NCBI GenBank assembly: GCA_910586215.1
Contig: CAJUGH010000021.1
Coordinates: 9,791-73,790 of the forward strand
Source: an uncultured Acetatifactor sp.
GTDB lineage: Bacteria > Bacillota > Clostridia > Lachnospirales > Lachnospiraceae
DNA: 64,000 nt
Direction of reading: 5' to 3'
Shown here: positions 26,561 through 35,791 of the stretch, in pieces
Layout: every line of letters begins with the position of its first letter
Position numbering within the stretch: the first letter of the stretch is position 1
Notes under the pieces: model-generated
The model's database searches: none
What the model saw: the letters and a program-made list of their open reading frames with translations, nothing else
Told to the model about the DNA's origin: nothing
Position numbers and translations under genes: made by a program

Positions 26561-27976
26561 ATGAATATATTGGTAGTCAATGGCAGTCCAAAGGGAAGTG
26601 CCAGCATTACACTCCAGACGGTGCTGTATCTGCAGAAATGTTTTCCACAGCATACCTTTCAGTATCTGCATGCCGGGCAGCAGATCCGTATGCTGGAGAA
26701 GGATTTCACGCCCGCTGTGCAAGCCCTGGAGAAGGTGGAGCTGATCCTGTTCTCTTATCCCGTCTACACGTTCCTTGCGCCCAGCCAGCTGCACCGGTTC
26801 CTGGAGCTGGTCAAGGAATCCGGCATCAGCCTGGCTGGGAAATATGCCACCCAGATCACCACGTCCAAGCATTTCTACGATGTGACAGCCCATCGCTATA
26901 TCCAGGAGAACTGCCAGGATCTGGGAATGCGCATGATCAAGGGGTTTTCCGCGGACATGGAGGATCTGCTGAGGTCCCAGGGTCAAAAGGAGGCCATTGC
27001 GTTCTTCCGCTATGTGCTCTGGTGCAGGAAGACGGAAAGCTTCGAACCTCCTTTGGCCCCCAGGTCCCTTCCTGTCCACAAGCCCGTGCAGGTGCCAAAG
27101 GTCATGCAGCAGGAGGAGGGCACAGAGCGGTCAAGGGACAAGAAAGACCAGAAAGCAGGAAGCCGGAAGGCATACAAGGTGGTGATTGTCACAGATGCGC
27201 GTGAGGAGGATACGCAGTTACGGCGCATGATTGCCCGTTTCCAGGCGGTGTTTCCCTATGAGAGCCGGATCGTGAATATCCGGGAATATCCTCTTGCAGG
27301 TGGATGCCTTGGCTGTTTTCACTGCGCCGCCACTGGCAAATGTATCTACAGGGATGGATTTGACGAATTCCTGCGGGGGGATATCCAGAGTGCAGATGGA
27401 ACGGTGTATGCGTTCTCCATCCAGGATCATTCCATGGGCGCTGTTTTCAAAAAGTATGATGACCGCCAGTTCTGCAACGGGCACCGTACCGTCACCATGG
27501 GGAGCCCGGTGGGCTATCTGGTCAGCGGCAACTACAGCGAAGAGGAGAACCTTAGGATGATCCTGGAGGGACGCAGCGAGGTGGGCGGCAATTTCCTGGC
27601 CGGTGTGGCCACGGATGAACACGACCCGGACGGTGATATCGACAGACTTTCCCGCACGCTTGCCTATGCCTTGAGACATCATTATGCCCAGCCGAAGAAT
27701 TTCTATGGAGTAGGAGGCATGAAAATCTTTAGGGACTTGATCTTCCTCATGCAGGGGATGATGAGGGCAGACCACCGCTTTTTCAAGGAAAACGGGCAGT
27801 ATGATTTCCCGCAGAAGCAGCCGGGCACGATCTTGAAAATGTATCTGGTGGGGACGCTGATGGCTTCTCCGGCCGTCCAGAAGAAGATAGGGAATCAGTT
27901 GACGGAAGGGATGCTGGCGCCCTACCGGAAGATTCTGGAAGAGGACAAGGGAGATGGAAGGAAGAAACAGAAATAA
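26561..27976 (+). CDS. Tandem flavodoxin-like oxidoreductase with Cys-rich motif
   Basis: A 471-residue protein with two flavin-reductase-like domains. The first opens MNILVVNGSPKGSAS (phosphate-binding loop) and has LILFSYPVYTF at about 63. A charged linker near 175-205 leads to the second domain, VVIVTDAREEDTQL onward. That domain carries GGCLGCFHCAATGKC (about 247-261), a Cys cluster like that of iron-sulfur flavoproteins. Predicted role: FMN-dependent electron transfer. It is divergent from the methyl-transfer locus and could donate electrons to it (speculative). The start has a weak site, AAACGGAGGC. Its end overlaps the next gene by 23 bases. Confidence 0.8.
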   Translation: MNILVVNGSPKGSASITLQTVLYLQKCFPQHTFQYLHAGQQIRMLEKDFTPAVQALEKVELILFSYPVYTFLAPSQLHRFLELVKESGISLAGKYATQITTSKHFYDVTAHRYIQENCQDLGMRMIKGFSADMEDLLRSQGQKEAIAFFRYVLWCRKTESFEPPLAPRSLPVHKPVQVPKVMQQEEGTERSRDKKDQKAGSRKAYKVVIVTDAREEDTQLRRMIARFQAVFPYESRIVNIREYPLAGGCLGCFHCAATGKCIYRDGFDEFLRGDIQSADGTVYAFSIQDHSMGAVFKKYDDRQFCNGHRTVTMGSPVGYLVSGNYSEEENLRMILEGRSEVGGNFLAGVATDEHDPDGDIDRLSRTLAYALRHHYAQPKNFYGVGGMKIFRDLIFLMQGMMRADHRFFKENGQYDFPQKQPGTILKMYLVGTLMASPAVQKKIGNQLTEGMLAPYRKILEEDKGDGRKKQK

Positions 27977-29288
27977 GATGTGCAACAAAAGGGACTGCCA
28001 GGAGCATGCACGTGAAGGGCACATTCACCGGAAGAAGGAACCGTGGAAAGATGCAGTTCTTTTTCTGGGTCTGCTCCTGTTGCTCGCAGGGTGTGCCGGG
28101 AAAACCGGTGACGTACCAGGGGCAGATACCCAGGCCCCGCCAGCCATGGCCCGGGGAGCAGAACAGCCAGGCCTGGTGCCGGAAGGAAACGGCCAGGATA
28201 TGTGTGGGGAAGGACAGGGCGAAGACCCGGAGGATGCCGGGATGGATTCTGCCCTGCAGGAACTGGAGATTCATTTCCTGGATGTGGGTCAGGGGGACTG
28301 TACCCTGGTCACCTGCGGCGGGGAATCCCTGCTGATCGATGCAGGGGACAATGAACAGGGTATCAAGGTACAGAACTATCTGCAGAAGCAGGGGATTGAT
28401 TTCCTGGACTATGTGTTGTGTACCCATCCCGATGCGGATCACATCGGTGGGATCGATGTCGTACTGTATAAGTTTGACTGTGGCACCCTTTTCATGACCG
28501 GGGAGGAGAGGGATACCAAGACCTACCGGGACGTGGCAGAGGTGATGAAGGAAAAGGGCTGCCAGAAGACCCTGCCTGTGGTGGGAGACCAGTATACCCT
28601 GGGAGATGCCACATTTACCATGGTAGGTCCGTACCGGGAGGATGAGACGGGCAACAACAACTCCATTGCCATCCTGCTTGCCCATGGGGAGAATACCTTC
28701 CTGTTCACCGGGGATGCTGAAGAGGAGGAAGAACTGGACATGCTTTTCGGGGACACTCCCTTGTCGGCAGATGTGTACAAGGCGGGACATCATGGCAGCA
28801 GTACATCCTCCTGTCAGGAATTCCTGGATGCGGTGCAGCCTGCCTATGTGGTCATCAGCTGCGGTGTGGATAATTCCTATGGGCATCCCCACGCAGAGTC
28901 CATGAACCGGTTCCGGGCCATGGGAGTGCAGATATTCCGGACCGATGAGCAGGGAACAGTGATGGTGACCAGCAATGGGAAGGAACTTACCTGGAACTGT
29001 AGTCCTTCTGATACCTGGCAGGCCGGGGAGCCTACCGGTGGAACCGGGGCAGGAGGATCCTCCGGGGAATCCCAGGAAGCAGGGCCTGCAGACGGCACAC
29101 AGGAGATGGAAGGAGACAGCCAGGGGGAGGCTATGCTGTATATCTGTAATGTGGGCAGCAGGAAATTCCATTATCCGGACTGTTCCAGTGTGGAGCAGAT
29201 GAGCGAGAAGAACAAGCTGACCGTCACGGCCACCAGGGAGGAACTGATCGGCCAGGGGTATGAACCCTGCGGAAGCTGTAAACCGTAA
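27954..29288 (+). CDS. Metallo-beta-lactamase-fold lipoprotein with Ada-like C-terminal metal site
   Basis: A 444-residue protein. A positively charged N-terminus leads to a hydrophobic run and lipobox LLAGC (Cys47), so it is likely anchored outside the membrane. A ComEC-like metallo-beta-lactamase domain follows, with DVGQGDCTLV (about 105) and the metal motif THPDADHIGG (about 157). GHHGSS appears later. The last 45 residues read KFHYPDCSSVEQM then GYEPCGSCKP, the pattern of small Ada-type zinc-binding tails seen after secreted nucleases. It may be a DNA- or nucleotide-degrading exoenzyme. The start at 27954 follows AGAGGACAAGGGAG; ATG 27978 is an alternative. It overlaps the flavoprotein gene. 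Confidence 0.85.
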   Translation: MEGRNRNKMCNKRDCQEHAREGHIHRKKEPWKDAVLFLGLLLLLAGCAGKTGDVPGADTQAPPAMARGAEQPGLVPEGNGQDMCGEGQGEDPEDAGMDSALQELEIHFLDVGQGDCTLVTCGGESLLIDAGDNEQGIKVQNYLQKQGIDFLDYVLCTHPDADHIGGIDVVLYKFDCGTLFMTGEERDTKTYRDVAEVMKEKGCQKTLPVVGDQYTLGDATFTMVGPYREDETGNNNSIAILLAHGENTFLFTGDAEEEEELDMLFGDTPLSADVYKAGHHGSSTSSCQEFLDAVQPAYVVISCGVDNSYGHPHAESMNRFRAMGVQIFRTDEQGTVMVTSNGKELTWNCSPSDTWQAGEPTGGTGAGGSSGESQEAGPADGTQEMEGDSQGEAMLYICNVGSRKFHYPDCSSVEQMSEKNKLTVTATREELIGQGYEPCGSCKP

Positions 29289-29383
29289 AGGATATACTGT
29301 TTCACCAATGAGTTTTGCCGGGAAGAGGAAGGGATACAGGATCCCTCCGATGGCGGGAAAGAAGGGAAAGAGAGGAATATACA

Positions 29384-31369
29384 ATGAAGATCAAGATCGG
29401 TACAGGGAAAAAGGCACGTCTGCAGGAGGGCATGATTGGTCTGTTTTTCGAGGACATCAATTACGCGGCAGACGGGGGCCTGTATGCGGAGCTGCTGGAG
29501 AACCGGTCCTTTGAGTTTCTGAAGGCTACAGGGGATGCCAGGGATTACCAGGTGGAATACGATGGCAGCTATGGCTGGGAGATGTATCCGGCAGGGGCAA
29601 AGGGGCAGTGCAGGTGTGTCATGGGCAGCCCCCACTGTGAGGAGAATCCACATTATATGCGGCTTGAGACGGCAGTGCCTGGAGAAGGGCTACAGAACAA
29701 GGCTTATGAAGGTATCTGCCTGAAGAAAGACATGGAGTACCGGCTTACTTTCTGGGCCAGGTGTGTGAGATTTGATGGCACCTTTCTGGCTGTGGTAGAG
29801 AAGGACGGTGTAGTGTATGCCCAGGCCAGGATACAGGCCGCAGAGGGAAAAGAGGAGACCTACAATTACTTCCGCAAATATGAAGGGATTCTCCAGGCCA
29901 CAGGAGATGTGAACCAGGCGGTGTTCGCCCTGTGCCTGTCAGAAGCTGGCATCGTGGAACTGGACTTTATCTCCCTGATGCCCCAGGATGCGGTCTGTGG
30001 GATCTTCAGGAGAGATCTCTTTGACATGCTGAAGGAACTGCGGCCCGGATTCATCCGTTTTCCTGGCGGTTGCATCGTGGAAGGGAATACCCTTGCCAAC
30101 CGGTACCGTTACAAGGATAGTCTGAAGCCGGTGTGGGCCAGGAAGAACAACTGGAACCGTTGGGCAGTGCATGGCAATTGTGAAGAGAACGGCTATGAAG
30201 GCATCTACAGCCATTACAACCAGACCCTTGGTCTTGGATATTACGAATATTTCCTGCTCTGTGAGATGATCGGAGCAAAGCCCCTGCCAGTGCTGAACGT
30301 AGGTCTGGCCTGCCAGTACCAGTCCCATGAGCTGGTGGGGATGGAGGATCCCCTGTTTCAGGAATTTGTGCAGGATGCCCTGGATCTGATTGAGTTCGCC
30401 AACGGCAGCACGGATACCACATGGGGAGCCGTCCGTGCGAAAATGGGGCATCCTGAAGCCTTCGGCCTTACCATGCTGGGGGTGGGCAATGAGCAGTGGC
30501 AGACTGAAAAAGTGGATTTCTTCCAGCGCTATGAAATATTTGAGAAAACCATCCATGCCGTGGCGCCATCCATCCAGCTTATCGGTTCCGCAGGTCCCGA
30601 CATCACCTCGGAACGGTATGAGAAGGCCTGGGCATTCTACCATGCCCATCAGGAGCAGGAGAATTTTGTGTATGCCGTGGATGAACATTACTATGTAAAG
30701 CCCCAGTGGCTCTATGACCATACGGATTTTTATGACGGATATGACAGAAAGGTGAAGGTGTTCTCCGGGGAGTATGCGGCCCATCCTTCCAGCGGTTTTA
30801 ACCAGCCTTATGCCAATACCCTGGAGGGAGCGCTGGCAGAAGCAGCCTTCCTCACCGGGGTGGAGCGGAACGGAGATGTGGTAGTGCTGGCATCCTATGC
30901 GCCCCTGTTTGCCAGGGTTGGCTATGCCCAGTGGTCTCCGGATATGATCTGGTTCGACAGTACTTCCTGCTATGGAAGTCCCAGCTACTATGTGCAGAAG
31001 CTCTATGCCCACAACATGGGGAATGCGACCCTGGAGACCTTCGGCCAGGAAAAGCAGGCTGCCGGGGAGGGACTCTACTATTCTGCCAGTTTCTGTGAGA
31101 AAAGCGGGGAAGTGATCGTGAAGGTGGTCAATTCCAGGGAGATGGCACAGCATATCGTCCTGGAACTGCCGGAAGAATGGCAGAAGGCGGCAGAGTCTGG
31201 AAACAAAGGCGGGATCCGCATGCAGGTACTGGCTGGCACAGGGAAGGATCTGTATAACAGCATTGGGGAGCCGGAAAAAATAGTTCCGGTAGAACAGACA
31301 TGTGATTCCCTGGAAGGGATTGCGCTGCCACCGCTGTCCTTTGTGGTACTGCGGATCAAGGTGGCATGA
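29384..31369 (+). CDS. GH51 alpha-L-arabinofuranosidase-like enzyme
   Basis: A 661-residue protein starting at ATG 29384 after AGAGAGGAAT. The N-terminus GLFFEDINYAADGGLYAELL and RFPGGC (about 222) are GH51 hallmarks. The acid/base Glu is in GVGNEQW (about residue 370) and the nucleophile Glu in VFSGEYA (about 462). A carbohydrate-binding-like beta domain lies at about 60-190 and a beta-sandwich closes the protein. No signal peptide, so it acts on imported arabino-oligosaccharides. It starts a three-gene glycosidase run with GH27 and GH4. No sugar transporter is present in the run. Confidence 0.93.
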   Translation: MKIKIGTGKKARLQEGMIGLFFEDINYAADGGLYAELLENRSFEFLKATGDARDYQVEYDGSYGWEMYPAGAKGQCRCVMGSPHCEENPHYMRLETAVPGEGLQNKAYEGICLKKDMEYRLTFWARCVRFDGTFLAVVEKDGVVYAQARIQAAEGKEETYNYFRKYEGILQATGDVNQAVFALCLSEAGIVELDFISLMPQDAVCGIFRRDLFDMLKELRPGFIRFPGGCIVEGNTLANRYRYKDSLKPVWARKNNWNRWAVHGNCEENGYEGIYSHYNQTLGLGYYEYFLLCEMIGAKPLPVLNVGLACQYQSHELVGMEDPLFQEFVQDALDLIEFANGSTDTTWGAVRAKMGHPEAFGLTMLGVGNEQWQTEKVDFFQRYEIFEKTIHAVAPSIQLIGSAGPDITSERYEKAWAFYHAHQEQENFVYAVDEHYYVKPQWLYDHTDFYDGYDRKVKVFSGEYAAHPSSGFNQPYANTLEGALAEAAFLTGVERNGDVVVLASYAPLFARVGYAQWSPDMIWFDSTSCYGSPSYYVQKLYAHNMGNATLETFGQEKQAAGEGLYYSASFCEKSGEVIVKVVNSREMAQHIVLELPEEWQKAAESGNKGGIRMQVLAGTGKDLYNSIGEPEKIVPVEQTCDSLEGIALPPLSFVVLRIKVA

Positions 31370-31421
31370 AAAGAGGTAGGACTGTGCATACAGGAAAAGC
31401 AGGTAAGGGAGGATATACACC

Positions 31422-32726
31422 ATGAAACCCACAATGGACAAAGCCCCCATGGGCTGGAACAGTTACGACTATTATGACACCACCGTGACGGAGGAGCAGG
31501 TGAAGAAAAATGCCGACTACCTGGCGGCGCATCTGAAGGAATATGGCTGGGAGTATGTGGTGGTGGACATCCAGTGGTATGCCAGGGATGCGGGAAGCCG
31601 CAGGGACCAGTTCCAGTACATACCCTTTGGGGACATGGAGATGGACGGATATGGCAGATACCAGCCGGCTGTCAACAGGTTTCCCTCCTCCGCAGGGGGA
31701 AAGGGTTTCGGGCCGCTGGCAGCCTATATTCATGACCTGGGACTGCGATTCGGCATCCATATCATGCGAGGGATTCCCAGACTGGCGGCCCACAGGCACC
31801 TGCCTGTGGAGGGAACGGCCTACACGGCGGCAGACACGGCGGATCCCGCGTCCATCTGTGGCTGGAATCCGGACATGTACGGTGTCCGGGACAATGCAGC
31901 CGGGCAGGCCTACTACGATTCCCTGGTTCAGATGTATGCGGACTGGGGTGTGGATTACATCAAATGTGATGATATCTGTGACAGCTGGATGTACCGGAAT
32001 GACAGTTTCAGTGGCTGGCATGAGACCAGGATGCTCCAGGAAGCCATCGGGAAGACCGGAAGGAATATTGTCTTAAGCCTCTCCCCGGGCCCGGCCCATA
32101 TTGACCGTGCCTGGCAGTATGAAAAATATGCCAATATGTGGCGGATCACAGATGATTTCTGGGATCGGTGGGAGCTGTTGCTGCCCATGTTCGCACGCTG
32201 TGAGCTGTGGCAGAACCATGTGGCGCAAGGCTCCTATCCGGACTGTGACATGCTGCCTCTGGGCAGGCTGGGCAAAGGCTTCGGACATGGGGAGAGGGAC
32301 TGCAATTTCACGAAAGAAGAGCAGAAGACCATGCTGACACTGTGGTGTATCTTTGGCTCCCCTCTGATGGTGGGGGCCGAATTGACGAAGCTGGATGAAT
32401 GGACCAGATGGCTTCTGACCAGGAAAGAGATCCTAAAGCTTACAGGCAATGCCTATGTGGGCAGACAGGTGGAGCGGGATGGGCAACATGCGGTGTGGAG
32501 CTGCTTGAACCGGGAGACGGGAGAGAGATACCTGGCGCTGTTCAACCTAAGGGAGGAGGAACAGGTACTCTCCTGCGATTTGGACGAGGTGGAGCAGTTT
32601 GCCAGGAGACCAGGAAGCTTAGACGGGAAGGTGAAAGAGCTGTGGAGTGAAACCTGGGTGGATCTGGAACAGGGAAAGATCAGCCAGCCTGTTCCTGCCC
32701 ATGGGACCAAGCTCTATAAACTGTAG
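31422..32726 (+). CDS. GH27 alpha-galactosidase-like enzyme
   Basis: A 434-residue (beta/alpha)8 retaining glycosidase of the GH27 clan. The start APMGWNSYDYYDTTVTEEQV is typical. The nucleophile Asp is in DYIKCDD (about residue 182) and the acid/base Asp in WRITDDFWD (about 243). The C-terminal domain from about 330 is the usual beta-sandwich. No signal peptide. Substrates would be alpha-galactosides, or beta-L-arabinopyranosides, which some members cleave. It lies 52 bases after the GH51 gene and is probably in the same transcript. The start has a GGGAGG site. Confidence 0.92.
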   Translation: MKPTMDKAPMGWNSYDYYDTTVTEEQVKKNADYLAAHLKEYGWEYVVVDIQWYARDAGSRRDQFQYIPFGDMEMDGYGRYQPAVNRFPSSAGGKGFGPLAAYIHDLGLRFGIHIMRGIPRLAAHRHLPVEGTAYTAADTADPASICGWNPDMYGVRDNAAGQAYYDSLVQMYADWGVDYIKCDDICDSWMYRNDSFSGWHETRMLQEAIGKTGRNIVLSLSPGPAHIDRAWQYEKYANMWRITDDFWDRWELLLPMFARCELWQNHVAQGSYPDCDMLPLGRLGKGFGHGERDCNFTKEEQKTMLTLWCIFGSPLMVGAELTKLDEWTRWLLTRKEILKLTGNAYVGRQVERDGQHAVWSCLNRETGERYLALFNLREEEQVLSCDLDEVEQFARRPGSLDGKVKELWSETWVDLEQGKISQPVPAHGTKLYKL

Positions 32727-32787
32727 GGAACGCAGCCATAAAAGTAATTTAGGAAGAGGACATTGACCCTGGGAAAGGCCAAGTGCA

Positions 32788-32921
32788 GTTACTGTTCACT
32801 CGTGCCAATACGAGGTGTTGTCACGTGCTATTTGCGTGACAAACTCGAGACTGCTGTGCGCCAAAAAGCCTGCATTTGGCGTTTTATGTGCATAATTGCT
32901 GTGAACGGAGTGAACAGTAGC
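32788..32921. mobile_element. Dispersed hairpin element (134 bp) with 8-bp flanking repeat
   Basis: Ends GTTACTGTTCACTC and GAGTGAACAGTAGC form an inverted repeat (12 perfect bases: 32790-32801 with 32908-32919). The interior has CGAGACTGCTGTGCGCCAAAA and a TTTTATGTGCAT segment shared with other copies. Flanks are CAAGTGCA 32780-32787 and GAAGTGCA 32922-32929, 7 of 8 identical, as expected of a target-site duplication. It separates the GH27 and GH4 genes and has no coding capacity. Confidence 0.75.
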
Positions 32922-33006
32922 GAAGTGCAGGCAAAGGCCAATATGACTCCCGCGGGGGTGTTGACTTTTGGATGGAATCATGACGCGGACAAGGGGGAAC
33001 AGGAAA

Positions 33007-34488
33007 ATGGGATGCAAGATAGCCTTTATCGGGGCAGGGAGTATTGGTTTTACGAGGAAGCTTTTGTCAGATCTTCTGACAGTACCGGAATTTAGCCACA
33101 TGGAGGTAGCTTTCACAGACATCAATGAGGATAATCTGCGGATGGTGACATCGCTCTGCCAGCGGGATATCGAGGCAAATGGCCTGGACATCCAGATCCA
33201 GGCAACCCTGGACAGGCGGGAGGCCTTCCGTGATGCAAAATATGTGATAAACTGTGTGCGTATCGGTATGCTGGAGGCTTTTGCCACAGATGTGGAGATT
33301 CCCTTGAAGTACGGAGTGGACCAGTGTGTGGGCGACACCCTGTGTATCGGCGGTATCATGTATGGCCAGCGGGGAGTGGCGGCCATCCTGGACTTCTGTA
33401 AGGACATCCGGGAGGTGGCGGCACCGGGCTGTATCCTGTTAAACTATTCCAATCCCAATGCCATGATGACCTGGGCGGCCAACAAATACGGCCAGGTGGA
33501 GACCTACGGCCTTTGCCATGGGGTCCAGCATGGCCATGCCCAGATTGCACAGGCTCTGGGAAGGGACAAGAAGGACGTGGACATCATCTGTGCGGGGCTG
33601 AACCACCAGACCTGGTATATCAGTGTGAAGACGGAGGGTGTGGAGCGGACAGGGGAATTGTACCCGTTGATGTGTCAGGCAGAATTCGCCAGGGATGAGA
33701 ATATCCGCCTGGACGTGATGAAGCATTTTGGATATTATTCCACGGAATCCAACGGCCATCTGTCCGAATATCTCATGTGGTACAGGAAGAGGCCGGAGGA
33801 GATGGAGCAGTGGATCAACTATTCCTCCTGGATCCAGGGCGAGACAGCCGGGTACCTGCGGGTGTGCAAGGAGTCCAGGAACTGGTTCGAGACGGATTTT
33901 CCCAACTGGATGAAGGAGGATCCCCTGCGGTATGTGCCGGAGAAACGCTCTGAGGAGCATGGTTCCTATATCATAGAATCCCTGGAGACAGGGCGCACCT
34001 ACAGGGGACATTTCAATGTGATGAACAATGGGACGATCACCAATCTGCCCGATGAGTGTGTGGTGGAGGTACCCTGCTATGTGGACGCAAATGGCATCAG
34101 CATCCCCAGGGTAGGAGACCTGCCGCTGGGCTGTGCGGCTGTCTGCTCCCAGTCTGTGTGGGTACAGAAGCTGGCAGTGGAAGCGGCTGTGCAAGGGGAT
34201 ATCCGTCTGCTGTACCAGGCAGGTATGATGGATCCGCTAACCGGGGCAGTCTGTACCCCGGGAGAGATCTGCCAGATGGTTGACGAGATGCTCATCGCCC
34301 AGGAGAAATGGCTGCCCCAGTATGCAGAGGAGATCCAGGGGGCGAAGCAGCGTATGCAGGGTGAACTTCTGCCCTATCGTCCGGTAAAGGGATTTACCTT
34401 ACAGGAGAAGACTGTGGAAGAGATGGCGGTGGAGAAAGAGAAATACCGCCAGATGGCATCTGAGGCAGCAAAGGAAAACGTGAAGTGA
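33007..34488 (+). CDS. GH4-family NAD-dependent glycosidase (alpha-galactosidase/galacturonidase type)
   Basis: A 493-residue protein starting at ATG 33007 after GGGGGAACAGG. Family GH4 uses NAD+ and Mn2+ in a redox-assisted hydrolysis. The dinucleotide loop FIGAGSIGFT is at 6-15, the metal-binding Cys-His in GLCHGVQHG near 173, and NHQTW near 202. Length matches the family. The gene ends the glycosidase run and could cleave alpha-galactosides or alpha-galacturonides; the substrate cannot be fixed from sequence. It is split from GH27 by the inserted hairpin element, which may have disrupted or supplied its control. Confidence 0.9.
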   Translation: MGCKIAFIGAGSIGFTRKLLSDLLTVPEFSHMEVAFTDINEDNLRMVTSLCQRDIEANGLDIQIQATLDRREAFRDAKYVINCVRIGMLEAFATDVEIPLKYGVDQCVGDTLCIGGIMYGQRGVAAILDFCKDIREVAAPGCILLNYSNPNAMMTWAANKYGQVETYGLCHGVQHGHAQIAQALGRDKKDVDIICAGLNHQTWYISVKTEGVERTGELYPLMCQAEFARDENIRLDVMKHFGYYSTESNGHLSEYLMWYRKRPEEMEQWINYSSWIQGETAGYLRVCKESRNWFETDFPNWMKEDPLRYVPEKRSEEHGSYIIESLETGRTYRGHFNVMNNGTITNLPDECVVEVPCYVDANGISIPRVGDLPLGCAAVCSQSVWVQKLAVEAAVQGDIRLLYQAGMMDPLTGAVCTPGEICQMVDEMLIAQEKWLPQYAEEIQGAKQRMQGELLPYRPVKGFTLQEKTVEEMAVEKEKYRQMASEAAKENVK

Positions 34489-34677
34489 GGGCAACATGAG
34501 GAACCCGAGGAGGTTTTCTGTTAACAGGAGGACGACTGTAAATACACTGTCAGCAAAAGGGGCCAGAAGCAGATGTAAAGGGAACAGTAGAGAAGTATGC
34601 GGATGAAAATCCGGTTATAAAGATTGCTGGTGGAAATCCTATCATATGCCCTGCCTCTTTGATATGCTCCCTTCTAG

Positions 34678-34803
34678 AGCGTGTTTGAAAATTGCTTTCT
34701 GTCAGATGTGCGTCACAATTTGTGGGAGATTTGACCCAAATGAGGGCCCAATATACCGCAAAGTAGGGCGTGCAGATGGTGGGAATGAATTTTCAAACAC
34801 GCT
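34678..34803. mobile_element. MITE-like element inserted in the loop of a hairpin
   Basis: Terminal inverted repeat AGCGTGTTTGAAAATT (34678-34693) matches the right end perfectly and is flanked by CTAG on both sides (34674-34677, 34804-34807). Outside these, ATGCTCCCTT (34664-34673) and GAGGGAGCAT (34808-34817) also pair. Removing the element restores a compact hairpin, so it appears to have jumped into a hairpin loop. No gene inside (126 bp). A different family from the GTTAC elements. Bases 34489-34663 and 34818-35136 show no clear gene. A TATAAT at 35047-35052 may belong to the response-regulator promoter, but no properly spaced -35 is seen. Confidence 0.7.
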
Positions 34804-35136
34804 CTAGGAGGGAGCATGATTTGTGTCTAAAAGAAGTTTGTTTTTAATTGCCTACTTGACCGGGAGCAGTTCAACTGTTTTTTGTTTCTTTTATCATGGC
34901 ATATGCTGAAATGCAATCTGATTTCATAGCTATCCGCTTTTCCATGATATGAACCATATGGTTCACTGTGGAAAAGCCGTGGACAGGAACGAAAAACCCG
35001 GGAAATAGGGAAGGGAAATTTACAATTTGGACACATTTGCATTCTATAATAAATAAAGTAATCCAGGAATCTTTTTTTGCGGAAGCACAGAGGGCAGGCA
35101 CCTGGCTAAGGTTCCAGGAAAGGGAGGGATGATGTT

Positions 35137-35790
35137 GTGGCGGATATTCTGATTGTGGAGGACGATGTGTCCATTGCGGATCTGATCTGTCTGAACCTGA
35201 GTGCGGAGGGTTACCACTGCAAATGTGCCCATGATGGCATGGAAGGGGCAGATCTGGTGGAGTCGGAGCGGTTCGATCTGATCCTGTTAGACATAATGCT
35301 GCCAGAGGTAGACGGCTACGAGCTTCTGGACTATATCAAGCCCACCGGGACACCGGTAATCTTTCTGACAGCCCGGGGAAGTGTAGAAGACAGGATCCGG
35401 GGGCTAAAGGCCGGAGCAGATGACTACATTGGCAAGCCTTTTCAAGTAGGGGAACTTCTGGCCAGGGTGGAAGCCGTGCTTAGGAGAACCGGGGCTACAG
35501 GGAAGCATCTTGCATTTGGGGATGTGTCTATCCGTGTGGACTCCAGGGAAGTAATGAAGGACGGGAAGGCAGTGGTGCTTACTGCCAAGGAATTTGACCT
35601 GCTGGTGGAACTGGTGCAGAACAAAAATGTGGCCCTGTACCGGGACTGGCTCTATGAAAAAGTATGGCGGGAACCGTTTACGGGGGAGACAAGGACTTTG
35701 GATGCCCACATCCAGAGACTGCGCAAAAAGCTGGGATGGGAGGAGAAGATCAAGACAGTGTTCCGCATAGGTTACAGACTGGAGGGATAG
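35137..35790 (+). CDS. OmpR-family response regulator
   Basis: A 217-residue protein with a GTG start at 35137 after AGGGAGGG. The receiver domain has acidic EDD (8-10), phospho-acceptor Asp52 in LILLDIML, Thr near 80 and Lys near 102 in GADDYIGKPF. The C-terminal winged helix (about 122-217) is OmpR/PhoB type with ETRTLDAHIQRLRKKLG. The kinase gene begins one base after its stop, also at a GTG. Signals and targets are unknown. Confidence 0.93.
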   Translation: MADILIVEDDVSIADLICLNLSAEGYHCKCAHDGMEGADLVESERFDLILLDIMLPEVDGYELLDYIKPTGTPVIFLTARGSVEDRIRGLKAGADDYIGKPFQVGELLARVEAVLRRTGATGKHLAFGDVSIRVDSREVMKDGKAVVLTAKEFDLLVELVQNKNVALYRDWLYEKVWREPFTGETRTLDAHIQRLRKKLGWEEKIKTVFRIGYRLEG

Positions 35791-35791
35791 C

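Noticed and set aside
27783..29384. Long antisense open frame opposite the metallo-beta-lactamase gene
   Set aside because: The plus-strand gene has lipobox, metal motifs and Ada-like tail. The antisense protein is low-complexity His/Pro/Leu-rich, typical of shadows.
34497..34606. Short open frame after GH4 (about 36 codons, Arg/Ser-rich)
   Set aside because: No family match by eye, and Arg-rich content is typical of chance frames. An overlapping frame ending at the MITE also looks protein-like but cannot be supported.
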